A stretch of 64,000 nt of DNA from Eulemur rufifrons (GCF_041146395.1 NC_091010.1:47574001-47638000); one strand, 5' to 3'. Counted from the first letter of the stretch, positions 36,180-51,030 are shown. The notes: generated from the sequence alone by a model not told the origin. Translations and numbers: made by a program.

Positions 36180-36960
36180 CGGTCCCTCAGGCAACTTCAG
36201 TCTCTCCTTCATTGGTTCTTCCTTCTCAGCCTACAAACTCATTTGGGTCTTTCTTGCCCTAGAAAGCCTTCCCTCCACACAGCTGCCTGTTCCACCCTCC
36301 AACTTCCACACTTTTTCCCTTTTCTTGTTCTACAGACTTCTGAAGGCAATAGCCTAAGTCTACTCTCACTGCACCCTGCTCTCTTTCCTCCCTGTTCACT
36401 CCCCAACCTCATCCTGTCTGGCTCCTGCTGTAGTCACTTTGCTGAGACTGCTCTCCTCAATGTCACCAATGGCCACCAAATATCCCAAATTTGTGCCTCT
36501 TCTTATTCCCAATTCCCTTCAGTCTTCATGTCACTGTTGGCACCGTGGGTTATGTTTCTCTTGAATATTCTTGTCCATGACTTAGGCGAAACCACCCAAT
36601 CCTGGTTCTGCCATTTCCTGCATGACCAAGTCTCTGACTCCTCTGCAAGGTCAGGTTTGTGTCCCCCACTATCCTCTCCTTAGGTCTCCCATCCCTTCCA
36701 ACACTGCTTTCCTTGACAGTCCCCTGAATCCATGTCTCCTGCACCAGCTGACACATGGGCATGTCTACCTGGACACTCCCCAGCCATCTCAAATGTGGCA
36801 TGTCCAGGACCAATACTATCACTTCCCCTCAAAACCAGCCACCTCCCTGCAAGCATATTCCCAACAGTGAGACACACCACCAAGCTTCCAGTTACACAAA
36901 ACTGAGGTTTTAGAGCCATGGTTGACTCTAGCTAGTTGCCAAATCCTGGCCTTTCTTCCT
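36180..36960 (+). repeat. L2 LINE, internal (reverse transcriptase region) relic
   Basis: A long sense fragment of an ancient L2 element. It follows the L2 order: 'ctcagcctacaaactcattt', then 'cccaacctcatcctgtctgg', 'gagactgctctcctcaatgt', 'caccaatggccacc', 'acctggacactccccagcca' and 'catctcaaatgtggcatgtc'. These correspond to the L2 ORF2 region and its downstream part. Remaining open frames, such as 36165-36683, are decayed fragments without an intact enzyme. It is a fossil, not an active element. Confidence 0.75.
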
Positions 36961-37104
36961 TTCCTGAGACCACCTCCACGTTGCCTTATGCCCGTGTGTT
37001 GCTGTACTAGGATCAGTTTGCACGTGTCCCCTCTAGTTTAGACATTGCTCATGGCTTGAGACCCTGTAAACTGGTTTCTACATGTTGGGAGAAGGATGAC
37101 GAAA

Positions 37105-37335
37105 TAACAAAAAACAGATTTTGGAGACTGAATTCTGACTCTGCCCCAGTGGGTGGTATGATCTTGAATGTGCTACTTAACTTCTATCAGCTTTGGTTTG
37201 CAATCTGCAAAATGAGGATAATAGTATGTACTTTGGAGTTGTTGTGAGAATGAACAGTAGTACATATAAGCAGCATAAGTGGTGTATAACATTGGCACAG
37301 AGTAGATGTTCAGTAAGTGGACAGTAGCGATTATC
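37105..37335 (+). repeat. MIR SINE
   Basis: A sense MIR with 'gattttggagactgaattct', 'tgcaaaatgaggataatagt', 'ttgttgtgagaatgaacag' and a tail ending near 'tagatgttcagtaagtg'. Confidence 0.75.
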
Positions 37336-37536
37336 ATCGTCACATCTGAGCCTGCAGCTTCTTTCCTCTTACTCCCTTACATGCCTCCGCTGTGGCTGCC
37401 TGGCTGGTCTAGGCATTAACCCCTGTGACATCGCGCTTTCTGGGCTTCCCGGCTGTGCTTCCACCCTCCCCCTGCACCTGCATGTAATGCTCTCCCCTGT
37501 GCTCCTTTGTCCACCTTGGGATCATGTTTTATTTTT

Positions 37537-37878
37537 TTTTTTATTTTATTTTTTTTTTTTTGTTGAGACAGAGTCTCACTTTGTTGCCCAGGCTAGACTG
37601 AGTGCCGTGGCGTCAGCTTAGCTCACAGCAACCTCAAACTCCTGGGCTCAAGCGATCCTACTGCCTCAGCCTCCCGAGTAGCTGGGACTACAGGCATGCG
37701 CCACTACGCCCGGCTAATTTTTTCTATATAGATTTTTAGGTGTCCATATAATGTCTTTCTATTTTTAGTAGAGACGGGGTCTCGCTCAGGCTGGTCTCGA
37801 ACTCCTGACCTTGAGCAATCCACCCGCCTCGGCCTCCCAGAGTGCTAGGATTACAGGCGTGAGCCACCGCGCCCGGCC
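37537..37878 (-). mobile_element. Young Alu-type SINE, antisense copy of an inverted pair
   Basis: A full-length dimeric element in reverse orientation. Its inverted A tail (with an 'attttatt' interruption) starts at 37537 and its inverted 5' end 'accgcgcccggcc' is at 37866-37878. The 14-base duplication catgttttattttt lies at 37523-37536 and 37879-37892. The body matches the sense copy at 48475-48820 almost base for base, including an unusual linker between the monomers. I find only about two mismatches by eye outside the A tails. It lies 1.4 kb upstream of exon 4. Confidence 0.95.
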
Positions 37879-37896
37879 CATGTTTTATTTTTAATG

Positions 37897-38045
37897 GGGA
37901 AAGAGACCCCAGAGATCCTGCAGTGCAGCCCCTTTATTTTACAGCTGAAGAAGCCGAGGCCCAGAAAATTTGAGGGGTGAGCCCAAGGCTAGCTGGCCTC
38001 TTAATGACAAAGCCAGAACCCGGACTTAGGGCCCCTTGTTGTGCA
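37897..38045 (-). repeat. MIR-like SINE fragment
   Basis: An inverted MIR-like core: 'tttattttacagctgaagaa', 'ccgaggcccagaaaatt', 'gacaaagccagaacccgg'. Subfamily uncertain. Confidence 0.55.
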
Positions 38046-39294
38046 GCCCGGTGCCTCTGACGTCAGCCCCTCTCTGCTTTAAAGATCGACATCAAGTTCC
38101 ACCCCTCAGCGACTTCTTCCCAATCCCTCTGTCTGCAAGGGGGATGTTTCCTCCTCTGCATCCTTCTGGCACTAACCACCTGATCCCCCAGGTGACTTGG
38201 CTTTCTCTGGGTATAAGTCTTCCCTGCCCTAGCAGGCAGGGGCCGTGCCCCTATTGCCAGCAGGTACTCGGTGAACACTGGCTAGAGCCAAGTGGGTTGT
38301 GGCTTGTGGCTACTTGGCTGGCTGAGGTGAACTTGGCTCACATACTCCTCTGTGGGGAGGAACAGCACTCTCAGAAAAGTTGCTTCTGAAGGCCTCTCAT
38401 TTGACCAGTGGGTGGAGGGGAGATTCCTTCAGTCCTGGCCTCAGCGTTGGTCTTTTGTGTCACTGAGCCCCCAGCTTTTCAGGTCATTGAAAAGCAGGCT
38501 TATCTCAGCCCTGAAATGTTTGATTTGGTCCCCTCCTCCCAGGGCATACAGGAAGGGCACCAGACTTTTCAGTTAGGCTGGCAAAGATGCTGTGATCCAA
38601 GCAAGACCCTCAGAAAAGGAGGCCCTAAGCCAGCCAGTGGATGAGGACAGGGCTCTGGCTTGTCTGAGGGCAGTAGAATGGGCTCAAGAAGAGGTTGTTC
38701 GGGCCTGACATCTGGCAAAGGGACCTTGAGCTGTGTTGGCATCCTGGGGACAAAAGGGTTACCTGTGACCCAGCCCTTCCCTGGCTACTTCCCATTAGTC
38801 CAGGATATGGGGAAATCTCACCCACCCCACCCCACCCCCCTGACTCTGGAGGACTGTGACACGGCCCCAGTAGGAAAGCCAGCTCCAAAATGATCTCAAA
38901 ACTCAGGAGGTCTTGGTACCTGGAGGAGATGCCTATGTGGTTGAGGAGGGAAGGTGGACAACAAGCCACCAGGGCAGCCCCCATCTCCGGAAAGAGATGG
39001 CTCCACTGGCTCCACTGCCCCGATCCTCTCTACCAAAAAATCAAGCTACAGTTTGGATGAGTTCTCACGGCAGGACAGAACACAGACTGCCTCCGCCCAG
39101 GGCTGCGCTGGGTTGGATCTGCGGAGCCAACAGGAGGGAAGCCTTGTGCCTTGCAGCAGTCAGCGAGGGCAGGGGTGCGGGGAGCAGATGGATGAGGAAA
39201 GAGCTGAGGAGCCTGGGAGAGGGAGAGCTCCTCCGAGGGCAGGGCTGGAATTGGCCGGGGCAGGAGCGGCACGTGACGTATAATGCTGTTGTGA

Positions 39295-41475
<2,181 letters not shown>

Positions 41476-42879
41476 TGACCTAAGGATGAAAGGCCAACCT
41501 ACCTTGTCCTCACCTGATCCCAGCCCTTCAGGAGGTGGGGGAGCAATGTCCCGTTCAGCTGACCCTGTTGTCCTTTCTCTGTAACACACGGACACCGCTT
41601 CCTGTGGCCTCTCTCTGTTCTTCTCTGTGAGTGGAGATGCCCTGCAGGCTCCCCTGGCCCCCTCCCCGCTCCCCGGAACTCCCCGAGGTGCAGCCAGACT
41701 GTTGGGCAGGGAGCTGAGGGAATGGGAAATGAGGAGGAGGAGAGAAGAAAGAAAATAAGGGGAGAGAGTGGTAGGAATGGGCTTGGGACAAGGTGTTTTT
41801 CAGATATTGTGACATTGGGGGTCCCTGGGTGGCCACCTGGTTCTCTTCTGCGTGAGGCCAGGGCACAGGGCTGCCAGACTCAGAACAGCAGACACCAGCG
41901 TCACAGGCCTGCTTCCTGCCTCAATTCTCTCATGGTCCCTGCTGGGGAAGTGGTGGCCTCCTGGCCTTGGGAGGGTATAGGACTTTAAAGGTATCTCCCA
42001 TGAAATAGAATCCTCAAACAGTGATCACGAGGGCGCCCACACTTCCCCTTAGCCCGGTCAGTCCGTATTTATGCCTGTTGTCACTGCATCTTGGCCAGTC
42101 AGCATCTCCTTTTTCTCTCAAAAATGTCCTGTTTGGACAATAAATTATGTGGTCATCCCAAGCATAGACAAGCCCTTGGTGGAGGGAAGCTTAGTGGAGT
42201 AAGAACAGAGAAAAGGGACACAGCTGAGAGTCCCCAGGCCCAGGCGGAGGGAAGAGAGCGTGAGAGCCCCGGTCTCCAGCGGAGGGGCCAGAGTGGAGGA
42301 GAGGCCTAGGCCTGGCAAGACAGTGATGACCTGGTGCTGGCCTCCTTCCAGAAGCCCTAATGGCCTCGTTTCACAGGGAAACAGCTTGTCTGGCTCTATT
42401 TCTCCTTCTTCCAAAATATCCAAACCCATTTGGCTGCCACGGCCTTTGCCACTCGCTAAATTTCATTGTGGTTGTTTTGGCGGCAGCCCCTGATGGGCAG
42501 GGGGAGGCTGCGGGAAAGGCCCTGAGTCCCAGTTCTCCCTGGGGCTTCCCACGCGCGGGCCTCAGCCAAGCTCCCTGGCACCCTGCGTGCTTTGGTAGAA
42601 TCTGCCCCCAACTCGAAAGGTTTCTTCTTTAACCAGCAGCACCTGTGCTTTTTAGAATGTGTACTGTCCAGGGAGCTGAGGAAGGCCACATGTCCCCCTC
42701 TGTGCTCTCCCCTGTCGGTCTGAGGTTGTGGCTGAACATGCCCTCTGATGCCCCGGCTCCTGTGGGGCATGGAAGGGGCCCAGGGGCCAGGGAGGCACTG
42801 GCACGAGGCTGCAGCCACCCAGGGCTGGGCCCGGCTGGCTCAGAACACAGCACTCTCCTCTCCGAGCAGGTGATCCCAT

Positions 42880-43015
42880 TCATTGTTTCAAGTCAATTCG
42901 GTTCAGTGAACCTTTCCTGCACAACAGTTGCAAGAAAGGCTTGGTGCCACAGGATCCCAAAGCAGAACAAGATATGATTCTTGTCCTTAAGGAGCTTACA
43001 TTCTAGTGGGGTGTG
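42880..43015 (-). repeat. L2 LINE 3' end fragment
   Basis: 'attcttgtccttaaggagct' and 'ttacattctagtggggtgtg' match the inverted L2 tail, and the left part is diverged. Confidence 0.65.
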
Positions 43016-45474
43016 TAGAACCCGTGAGCCCAGAGAGCAGAAAGGCCCTCAGCCACTGTGCTGTGATGGAGGTCTGGGCTGCAGGCCACCCAGTGGGAGG
43101 GAGTACACCCCAGGGAGGGCTGCTCTTTGAGGAGGGGCCTGAGGGATGAATGAGGAGAATGTTCAAAGACAATGGTTGCCTGAAATTCTATCTGACAGTC
43201 TGAGCCTTGTGACCAGAAGGCCCTTTGGCCAGCAGCTGCAGGGCAGCTTTGGCAGGGAAGTGGTGGAAGGTGAGGGTCACAGGACAGAGGCAAGGATTGG
43301 ACCATATAGGAGTCTGGACTTTTTTGTCCCCCAAAGACAGGAGCAGCCACTGAAGATGTCTGACCAGGTAGGGCAGGAGCAGGGCTGGGTTTGGGAAGCT
43401 CATCCTCCAGCAGTGACACTGATGGCAGCAGGGCCGCATTGCAGGAAGCAGTTAAAGTCTTCAAAGTGAGGGATAACGGGCCTCTGAGTGTCCTCTGAAA
43501 CATTTATCTGCCTGCCTAGCAAGGTGGCAGGAAAGATCAGAGGCCCTACCCTTTTGGGGGGTTCTCTCCTGCAGACTGCCCCCTCCTCTTGACCAGTCCA
43601 GGCCATTTCCTGGCGGAGGCTGAGCCTATGAGGGAGACCAGTTCTCCCAGCCCCCTCCCCAGTATGCTGCATCAGACCCAGATGGGAAGGGAGAGGAGAG
43701 GAGATAGCAAAGGTGGATCTGTTGCTGCCCCTCCTTCCCCTCCCCCACTGGATGCCGATAAGCAGCCAGACCCAGTTTGCATTAGGGAGCAGCTCAGATG
43801 ATTAAGAATAGGGGAGATAATTATGTGTCAAGATGATGTAGCCCAACTCTGCAGTCAGGCCAAGGTAGCAAAGCAGCTGGCAGGCCAGTCACAGAAGGCA
43901 GCCTCGGGCACAGGCCGTGCAGACACCCAGGTGTGTCCTTCAGCTATTGGGCCAGGACTGCAGGCAAAAGAGAAAACTGACTTGGGGAACTGAGGGATGT
44001 TGGGATGGGACCAAGGATGCATGTCAGGACTAGACCTTGGAGTGGAGGGGCACATCTCCCTCCAGGAGGACCCTTGATGCCCCTGCCAGGCTGGCCCTCA
44101 TCTGGCCCCAAGCACTGTGGCATCTCCCTAGAAGTGTCATACCCCGAGGGCAAGCAGTGAGCCTCTCTGCCCTCCAGGAAGCTGCTCCTGCTCCTGCCTC
44201 TGGGTACAGTGTGGCCTATTCTTCAGCTCTAACAATGTCACAGTGGTGGGCATTAGCGAGGACAATCACTACAGTGTGTGCTGGCATTATTGGAGACAAT
44301 CTCAGCAGTAGTTATTGGTGTTCACAGTGATAATACCCAGAACATTATTGGCATTGGCACTTGGAATATGGACGGCGTTATTAGTACCCGCAGCAATCAT
44401 ATCTGTGGGGATATTCATAAAGGGCTAGTCAGCTGTGGCTCTGGGGAAAAAGTGGCAGTGACTTTGAGGCTGCTTAAGACTCCTGCTCATACCATGGCCT
44501 TTGGGAGTGTGGAAAAGCCCCAGACTTCCCTCTGAGAAAAGTGCTGGTCAAGAAGCTTTGACCTTCTTCCCAAGAGTCCAGGAGCTCCCGAAATGAGACA
44601 GGTAGACAGGCCAGATAGATAAGGCAGTTATGTTCTGAAGCACCCAGAAGCCAGGCTGTCCGTCAGTCTGGGCAGGTAGAGTCCCCATTTATTACCCTGC
44701 TAACATCTTCACTTCTTCTTAGCTGCAGTTATGGGTGGCCATATTAGGGCTGAATTCCCTGGGCCCTTTGAAGGGACACAGATTCCCTGAACGTTGTGTG
44801 CCCTGGCTCATGGTTGGAGGACAGAGATGTTTGTATTGCCCTATCTGTAGTCAGGCTGAAAACCAGAAGTCCTTTGCCTTCACCCAGTTGCTTCCAGGCC
44901 CAAAGCATCACTGTCCATCAGAGATGGACGCATTGCTGAAGCACAGAACAGTTACATAACTTGTCCAAAAATCCAAATGAAGTCATATGGTGAGTGTGGT
45001 GATCTGCGTGAGGGAGGTATGTTGGTATCATCCTTTGAGGTGTGGAATTGCAGGGGGCCGTGGTTTGGCATTCCATTAATTAGAAACACGATGAATTGTG
45101 CAGTTGAGTGGTGCCAAGCCGGTGCAGTTCGCAGGCAGGGCAGGTTGTATGGCTGCAAATGGCCAGCCCTATCACTGCCTTTAATAGCTCCCTTCTGCTT
45201 TGGATGAAGCCATAACTGGAAGGAACAGTTTATTTCTTTAGTTAGTTTCCTTCCTAGAAGTCCCCGTAAGTGTTGCTCAGGTTAGACTTGGAGCAAATGA
45301 GGGGATAAAGCTGCGAAAGTGAGCAGCCCCTGCCCTTGTCTAGGAGCCTGGCTTGAGGCAAGGCAAGACTGCAGAGACCCCTGCCAGGAAGGAGGGTGTG
45401 GGATCCGGGCCACTGTGCAGTCCCTGGAGCTGGACATGGATGGGCAGTGTGGCTCCAGAGGGACAAGCATGGGC

Positions 45475-45610
45475 TCTGGAATGAGGCACAGATTCCTAGT
45501 GCCACTCATTAGCTGGGCAAGTTACTTAACCTTCAGCAGCTCAGTTTTCTCCTCTGTAAACTGGAGATGCTCTCAGCACTTAATTCATGGGGCCTGTGGG
45601 AAGGATTGTG
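45475..45610 (+). repeat. MIR SINE fragment
   Basis: A sense MIR core: 'ctctggaatgaggcacagat', 'agctgggcaagttacttaac', 'ctcagttttctcctctgtaa'. Confidence 0.75.
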
Positions 45611-46596
45611 AGACTATGGACATAGAGGGTTTAGCCTACATCATCCTGGAGGATGGGTCATTGTGTATCTGGGAAAGAAAGCCTAATTGGCAGGTTTATG
45701 TTTCAAAGGGAAATCAAGTTGTGTCAGAAAGAAATTTATCTGGGCACAGACTCCCTAACTTTGGTGCAACTCCTTGTAACTAGGGCAGCCTTTAGCTGAT
45801 GCTGGGAAAAGCTAACCTGGATGGGACAGCGCAGTGGAGGAAAGATGTTGGCCTCACACACGTGATTGGGAGAACCTTTGTCCATTTCTACCTGTTCATT
45901 TACTCTGTGCTTACCTGCTGGGCCACATGTCATCTTTTAGCCACCACAGGCATTTTAGATTAATATAAACATAGACCCCCTTCTTTTTCTAACAAGGGGG
46001 CATCTCTCCCTCTAGCCATCCGTATACATTTCTGCTCCCACATGCAAGTTTATTTGTTTACCTTGGAAAATGTATGTTTGTTTTATGGACCCATATGTAA
46101 TTTTTTACGTGGTTAATGCAAGTGTGAGTATTCCACCACTGAGATCTTTGGGCATAAGGGGATGTGGAATGTCACGCGTTGGGAATGTGTGCGGTTTTCT
46201 TAGTGGACATGCTTAGAGAGAGTGCCAGGTGTGACTGTCTGTTTGTCCACAAGCCCCGGGGAGAGCTCTAAGCCAGGCCTGAGTGTGTCAAGTGTCCATA
46301 GTCCTGGGCACAGGAGTGCTTATAGAATTTGGCCCAAAGGGCTCCATAGGCATCACCCTACATTCTGCTGGGGAATGAATGGGCTGTCCTGAGCCTGCCT
46401 CCAGGGGTGGCCTAGGGCCCAAGGCTAGACTGAGGCGGGAACCCTCACACCCTCATGCTGTGTGGGAGTTGCCACTCAGAACCCTGTAGCCTTTGAAGAG
46501 GAGCCTGGTCTCCCAATCTTGGGGTCCTGCCCCCAATCTTCTACCTGCCTGTCTTTCAGGATCTCTCAGTGTTTGTCTGTCTCTTATTTGCTCTAG

Positions 46597-46665
46597 TTGA
46601 GGTATACACTGATCCTGTCCACATTAGAGGAGGTGGAGGTTTGCATCTGGTCTGGACTTTAAGAG
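46597..46665 (+). CDS. PAX2: PAX2 exon 6, optional 23-residue cassette
   Basis: This 69-bp exon encodes VEVYTDPVHIRGGGGLHLVW then TLR, residues 206-228, and adds one base to the next codon. Its length is a multiple of three and both ends share the same phase, so it can be included or skipped without a frameshift. That is how exon 6 behaves in known PAX2 isoforms. The acceptor has a good pyrimidine tract (cttatttgctctag). The donor is AGAG/gtatga, a moderate match, fitting a regulated exon. The residue after DP is Val here, while the human protein as I remember it has Ala. The insert lies between the octapeptide and the partial homeodomain. Confidence 0.95.
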
Positions 46666-47479
46666 GTATGAGGGCCAGAGGGAACATGGCGTGGGGGTCA
46701 AGGGAAATAGCCCGGGGGAGGCGGTTAGAGAACATTCAGAGAGTGGGTTCCTAAGGGCCAGAGAGTGGGAAAGGAGGAGGTGGCTCAGGCTTCCACTGGG
46801 AAACCAAGAGGCTAATAGAGTCTCAGAGCCTGGATCACTTCCGCCATGGGCCACTGAGGGGGCTTGGGGGCTGAGGCCCCGGGGGCTGGAGGGTCAGGCA
46901 CTCAGTAGATGGGGGGCACTCTTTCCAGCCCTTGGAAAAACAAAGAGCAGATCGGGTAGTAAAACAAAAGCAAAGGAGACCTGGAAGCACCTGACAGCCC
47001 TAATTCATCACGGCCCAAGTTTTTTCCTGTGTTCCCATTATATTTGTTTGTAAAAGTGGAAATCAATTTTGAAGGTAATTTTCTGGAAAGAATGGAAGGG
47101 AGGTGGGAGGGCCGGATAAGGCAGAGATGGTAAAAGGAAAAATTTAGGCCAGGCACAGCCCAGGGGCAGCTCTTGGCAAGGTGAAAGAAAATTGCATATT
47201 CAATCTCCATCCATGAATCTCCCTCACTGCTGCCCGCCTCCTGCTTGAAAACAATGAAGGCTTTTTCCCAACGCCGGGCAGGGCCTCGGTATCAGCCTCA
47301 CTTTAACTTCAGGGTCATTAATTCCCTGATTATTGAAGGAGAAGAGAGGGTTGCAGCATCGTCAATTCCAAAGGCACCCCCCCATGGGATCAGGCACTGG
47401 CTGGGGTGGGGTTGGGGGCAGCCTGAGCAAGGTGGGTGGGGAGAGAGGAAATGGGGGAGCCAGTGGACCTGGTGGGGGG

Positions 47480-47720
47480 AAGGAAGCCAGGAGGAGGGTG
47501 GAAGAAGGCAGTCATTACTGCATACCTCTGTTGTGTTGTTATTGCAAATTAAAAGTAGCATGTTCCACTCCACAGCTATCTTTGGGGAGGGAGGGGCACC
47601 GAGGGAGGTGGGGGATCTTATCATTGCTTCTTCAGCAGACCAGCCGTGGTGTCACCGTGTGAGGTGACATTTGAATTTACAATTCCGCTGAGAAAAGCCA
47701 TTAATTCACAAATTAACATT
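47480..47720. promoter_or_regulatory. Candidate conserved non-coding element in intron 6
   Basis: Repeat-free, AT-rich with 'tgttattgcaaattaaaagt', 'gccattaattcacaaattaa' and 'gaatttacaattccgctg'. It has dense homeodomain-type sites about 0.8-1.1 kb after exon 6. Candidate enhancer by composition. Confidence 0.32.
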
Positions 47721-48474
47721 TCTCCCTCTCCCTCTCTCTTTAACACTCTCTCCCTCTCTCACATGGATGTGCAAGCAATTGAAAAGACAAAGGAAATAGC
47801 CTTAAGGAAGAGACTTTACTGCTAGTCTGTCTGTGCTGAGATTGCTCCCCCTGCTTCCAGATAGATAAACCAATTACCTGAGCAGCTCTGCTCCTGGCTG
47901 CCCGAGATCGCCTCCTTTTGCAGGCTGCCTTGGTGGCTGGGTTACACTCGGTGTAGCTCATTAATGTAAACCAGGCATGCTCTGGTCATCAAGCTCTCTT
48001 CCTAGCTCTCCTTCTGGAGGGGCAGCGGGAGGAGTGCTGGGGTCAGTAAAGGCAGGCAAGGAGGACGCCCAGGAAGAGCAGAGACTGCCACTGCCCTGCT
48101 GCCCAGGCCCTGGGTGCTCCAGCGCAGCCTGCTGTCTTGGAGGAGGCTGGGGCAAGAGCGATGGGGAGGTCTACAGGTGAGCGCAACCTGGGAGGCTTGC
48201 TCCGAACCTGGGTGAGGGTTGAGCACGGCAGGTGTTCAGAGGCAGAGGCCCGATCCCTGACTCTCTCATCGGCCTTTTGGTCCAGATGCAGGGGCTGGCA
48301 GAACCAGAGAGGGATCTGAACTCTCCCTGCGTGGGAAGGGCTTTGGGAAGTTTTGCTGAGTGTGCACTATTTTAGTAGGACAGGATTCAGCCTGAAGGAG
48401 CAGAAGAGATGCTAACGAGGGCCCAGAAGACATGATAAGGTTGTACCATATTGGGTAAAAAAAATGAGACTTTA

Positions 48475-48791
48475 GGCCGGGCGCGGTGGCTCACGCCTGT
48501 AATCCTAGCACTCTGGGAGGCCGAGGCGGGTGGATTGCTCAAGGTCAGGAGTTCGAGACCAGCCTGAGCGAGACCCCGTCTCTACTAAAAATAGAAAGAC
48601 ATTATATGGACACCTAAAAATCTATATAGAAAAAATTAGCCGGGCATAGTGGCGCATGCCTGTAGTCCCAGCTACTCGGGAGGCTGAGGCAGTAGGATCG
48701 CTTGAGCTCAGGAGTTTGAGGTTGCTGTGAGCTAAGCTGACGCCACGGCACTCAGTCTAGCCTGGGCAACAAAGTGAGACTCTGTCTCAAC

Positions 48792-48820
<29 letters not shown>
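48475..48820 (+). mobile_element. Young Alu-type SINE, sense copy of an inverted pair
   Basis: A full-length dimeric element starting ggccgggcgcggtggctcac with a long A tail. It is flanked by a duplication of aaaaaaaatgagacttta at 48457-48474 and 48813-48830. The inter-monomer linker contains 'gacattatatggacacctaa', also present in the copy at 37537-37878 but not in the older copies. The right arm has 'gaggttgctgtgagcta' and 'gacgccacggcactcag', features I associate with strepsirrhine Alus. Near-identity to its partner indicates recent activity. Confidence 0.95.
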
Positions 48821-48822
<2 letters not shown>

Positions 48823-48900
48823 AGACTTTACCGATTCCTTAACCTAAACCCAGCACTTGGGCACAACTGTGTCTGCCTAATCCTACACACACCTAATCCT

Positions 48901-48926
48901 TACACACATACACACACACACACACA
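48901..48926 (+). repeat. (CA)n microsatellite
   Basis: An imperfect ca array preceded by two copies of a 'cctaatcc(t)tacacaca' unit just after the SINE insertion site. Confidence 0.85.
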
Positions 48927-49417
48927 TCCAGCCATCCGATTCCCTTCTTAGAGAGGACCCACGGAGGAGCATGGGCCTGGGGCTAGTGTGCTCTCTGAGT
49001 TGTGAAGTGAGCAACATCCTGGGTGAGGAGTTGCAGGGCCTCTCCCTGCTTTTGCTGTCCTCCCAGGCCCTCGCCCAGTGCTGAAAGGAGACATTATGTT
49101 GGAAGCCAAGCAGAGTCTGTATTTCTCTAAGGAGAGGTGCTCCGTGGATTCTTACTGGGATTATATGATTTCACACACACTATACTATCTATCGCCTGTC
49201 AGAGGCTCTGCTCCCTTCCCGGGGAGACAGATCCTGTGAAAGTCCAGATACCAAATCTATATGAAGGTAACCATTTGTCTAGACAAGTGCCTGGGTTTAA
49301 TTGCATTTACAAAGCTCAACCTGTGTTCAGTTTCCAACTTATATTCAAAACCTGGCTAATGTCCACTCTAGTCCAAGAAAGAGCTCAGAGTCAAAGGTCA
49401 GCATTCAGTAAGACGCC

Positions 49418-49435
49418 AAAAAAAAAAAAAAAAAA
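49418..49435 (+). repeat. Poly(A) run
   Basis: An uninterrupted run of 18 A. No SINE body is recognised upstream. Confidence 0.8.
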
Positions 49436-51028
49436 TACCCCATTTAACATACATTCATGGCTTCGATTTTATCTTCCTAGTAACCAGGGAAATTAGACTG
49501 TTCATACCTGAGGGGGGAATTTTTCTATCTCAGTTGGATCACATATTTTAACCAAACTCTCTGGATAATGCTGGCCACGAGCCTGTTGGACATTGACCGT
49601 GTTGTTATCCAGAAGCAGGTGCAGGTTATGTTGATGTTTTATTAAGACCCTTACCTTGGGCCCTCTGCACGCATGACTTGTATTTTTCTGTGGCAAGTAC
49701 TGGGGTTTAGCCCTGGCTGTGGGAAGCTGACATGATGCATGAATTTGTACATAAATCCTTGCGTTTATACCAGACACAGCTGCCAAAGCACTAACCACCT
49801 TCGTTTCCGAACTAGTTCATGCTGTTGTGGGTAAAGAGTTATATTTGGTTGTTTGGGGAAGTTTTTTGAGATTTAGCACAAAAGAGTATTTTTTTTCCAT
49901 AAAGTACCAGAAAGTCAGAAGAGATAGGTCGACCCCACCCTGCAGGAAAGAATGCTCAGATTTGTTCTGGGGGTGCTCTGTGTACCCCTCCACCACTGGA
50001 AATCGGGGTGGGTGTCGTAGAGATATATGACTTTCGCAGCAAGGCTTCAGGTCCTCCTCTCGCCTCCACGCTTGCATCCTGGTGGATGAGCGCCCTCTTG
50101 TCAGAATACGTCTTCAACTCCTAATCTTCCACTTGGCAACCACCTCCCCGCCCTGCAGGTAGGCATCGTTCTCCTTCCCCCACCTGGCAAGGGCACTAGC
50201 GAGAAATCCGCTGCCTCAGCTCTGCTCTTCTCCCCCAAGCACAGGCTCTGCACGCGGGAGGGAGGAATGGGCGCTGAGGCTGCCCCAGGCCCTGGTGCTC
50301 GTGGGATGGCTTCCTGGGCACCTTCTCCTCTGCTGACCAGAATGGCAAGCAGCTGGCCTGGGGGACCCCTCCAAAAAAGGGTTTGGAGAGAATGTAGGCC
50401 AGGGAGACCCAGGACCTCTGCCTGCCAGAGGAATGGGTCCTGCTAGCCTCCTCAGCCATGGCTGCCTGCCCTGGAGCCCAGGGAAGGACCCCTCCCTGCC
50501 CTGCCTTCCTCAGGCCCATGGTGGCCCTAGGACTCTCTGGGGCCCTCCCTATTCTGCCCCATGGGGGTGGAAAGGCAAAGAGGGCTGAGGGAGGGCTGGG
50601 CCTGATGCAGAGGCCGGGAGATCATCACGATCATGAGCCCAGCCGAGTTGCAGCAGAGCCAGTAATTCAAACCATCCTGACCCTTCAGTGAACCCGAACC
50701 TGCTGACCTTGACAGCACTAGACAAGAGAGGCCTCACAAACCTCAACCTGCGTGGAGGCCTTGCCTTCTCTCCCTCCCTTTCTTGGAGCCCTGTGGCCCA
50801 GCCTCCAGGTGGCCCCTAATTTGGCTACCCCCATGAAATGTCAGCATCTCCTCCCTCCCCAAGGCGCTGCCTGCCTGCTTCAAAGCACCCTTTGTGCTCA
50901 TCTCCACTGGAGACTAGCGTGTGGCATCTCCTGGGGGCCTTTCCAGGGCTGGGGCTGAGGCTTTCTCTTGGAAGCAGAGTTTCTGCACCTTTCCCTTCTT
51001 CTGCCCCAGGCTTCCTCTTTTCCTGCAG

Positions 51029-51030
<2 letters not shown>

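Noticed and set aside
36165..36683. 172-codon frame as a possible gene
   Set aside because: The underlying DNA is a decayed L2 LINE internal region.
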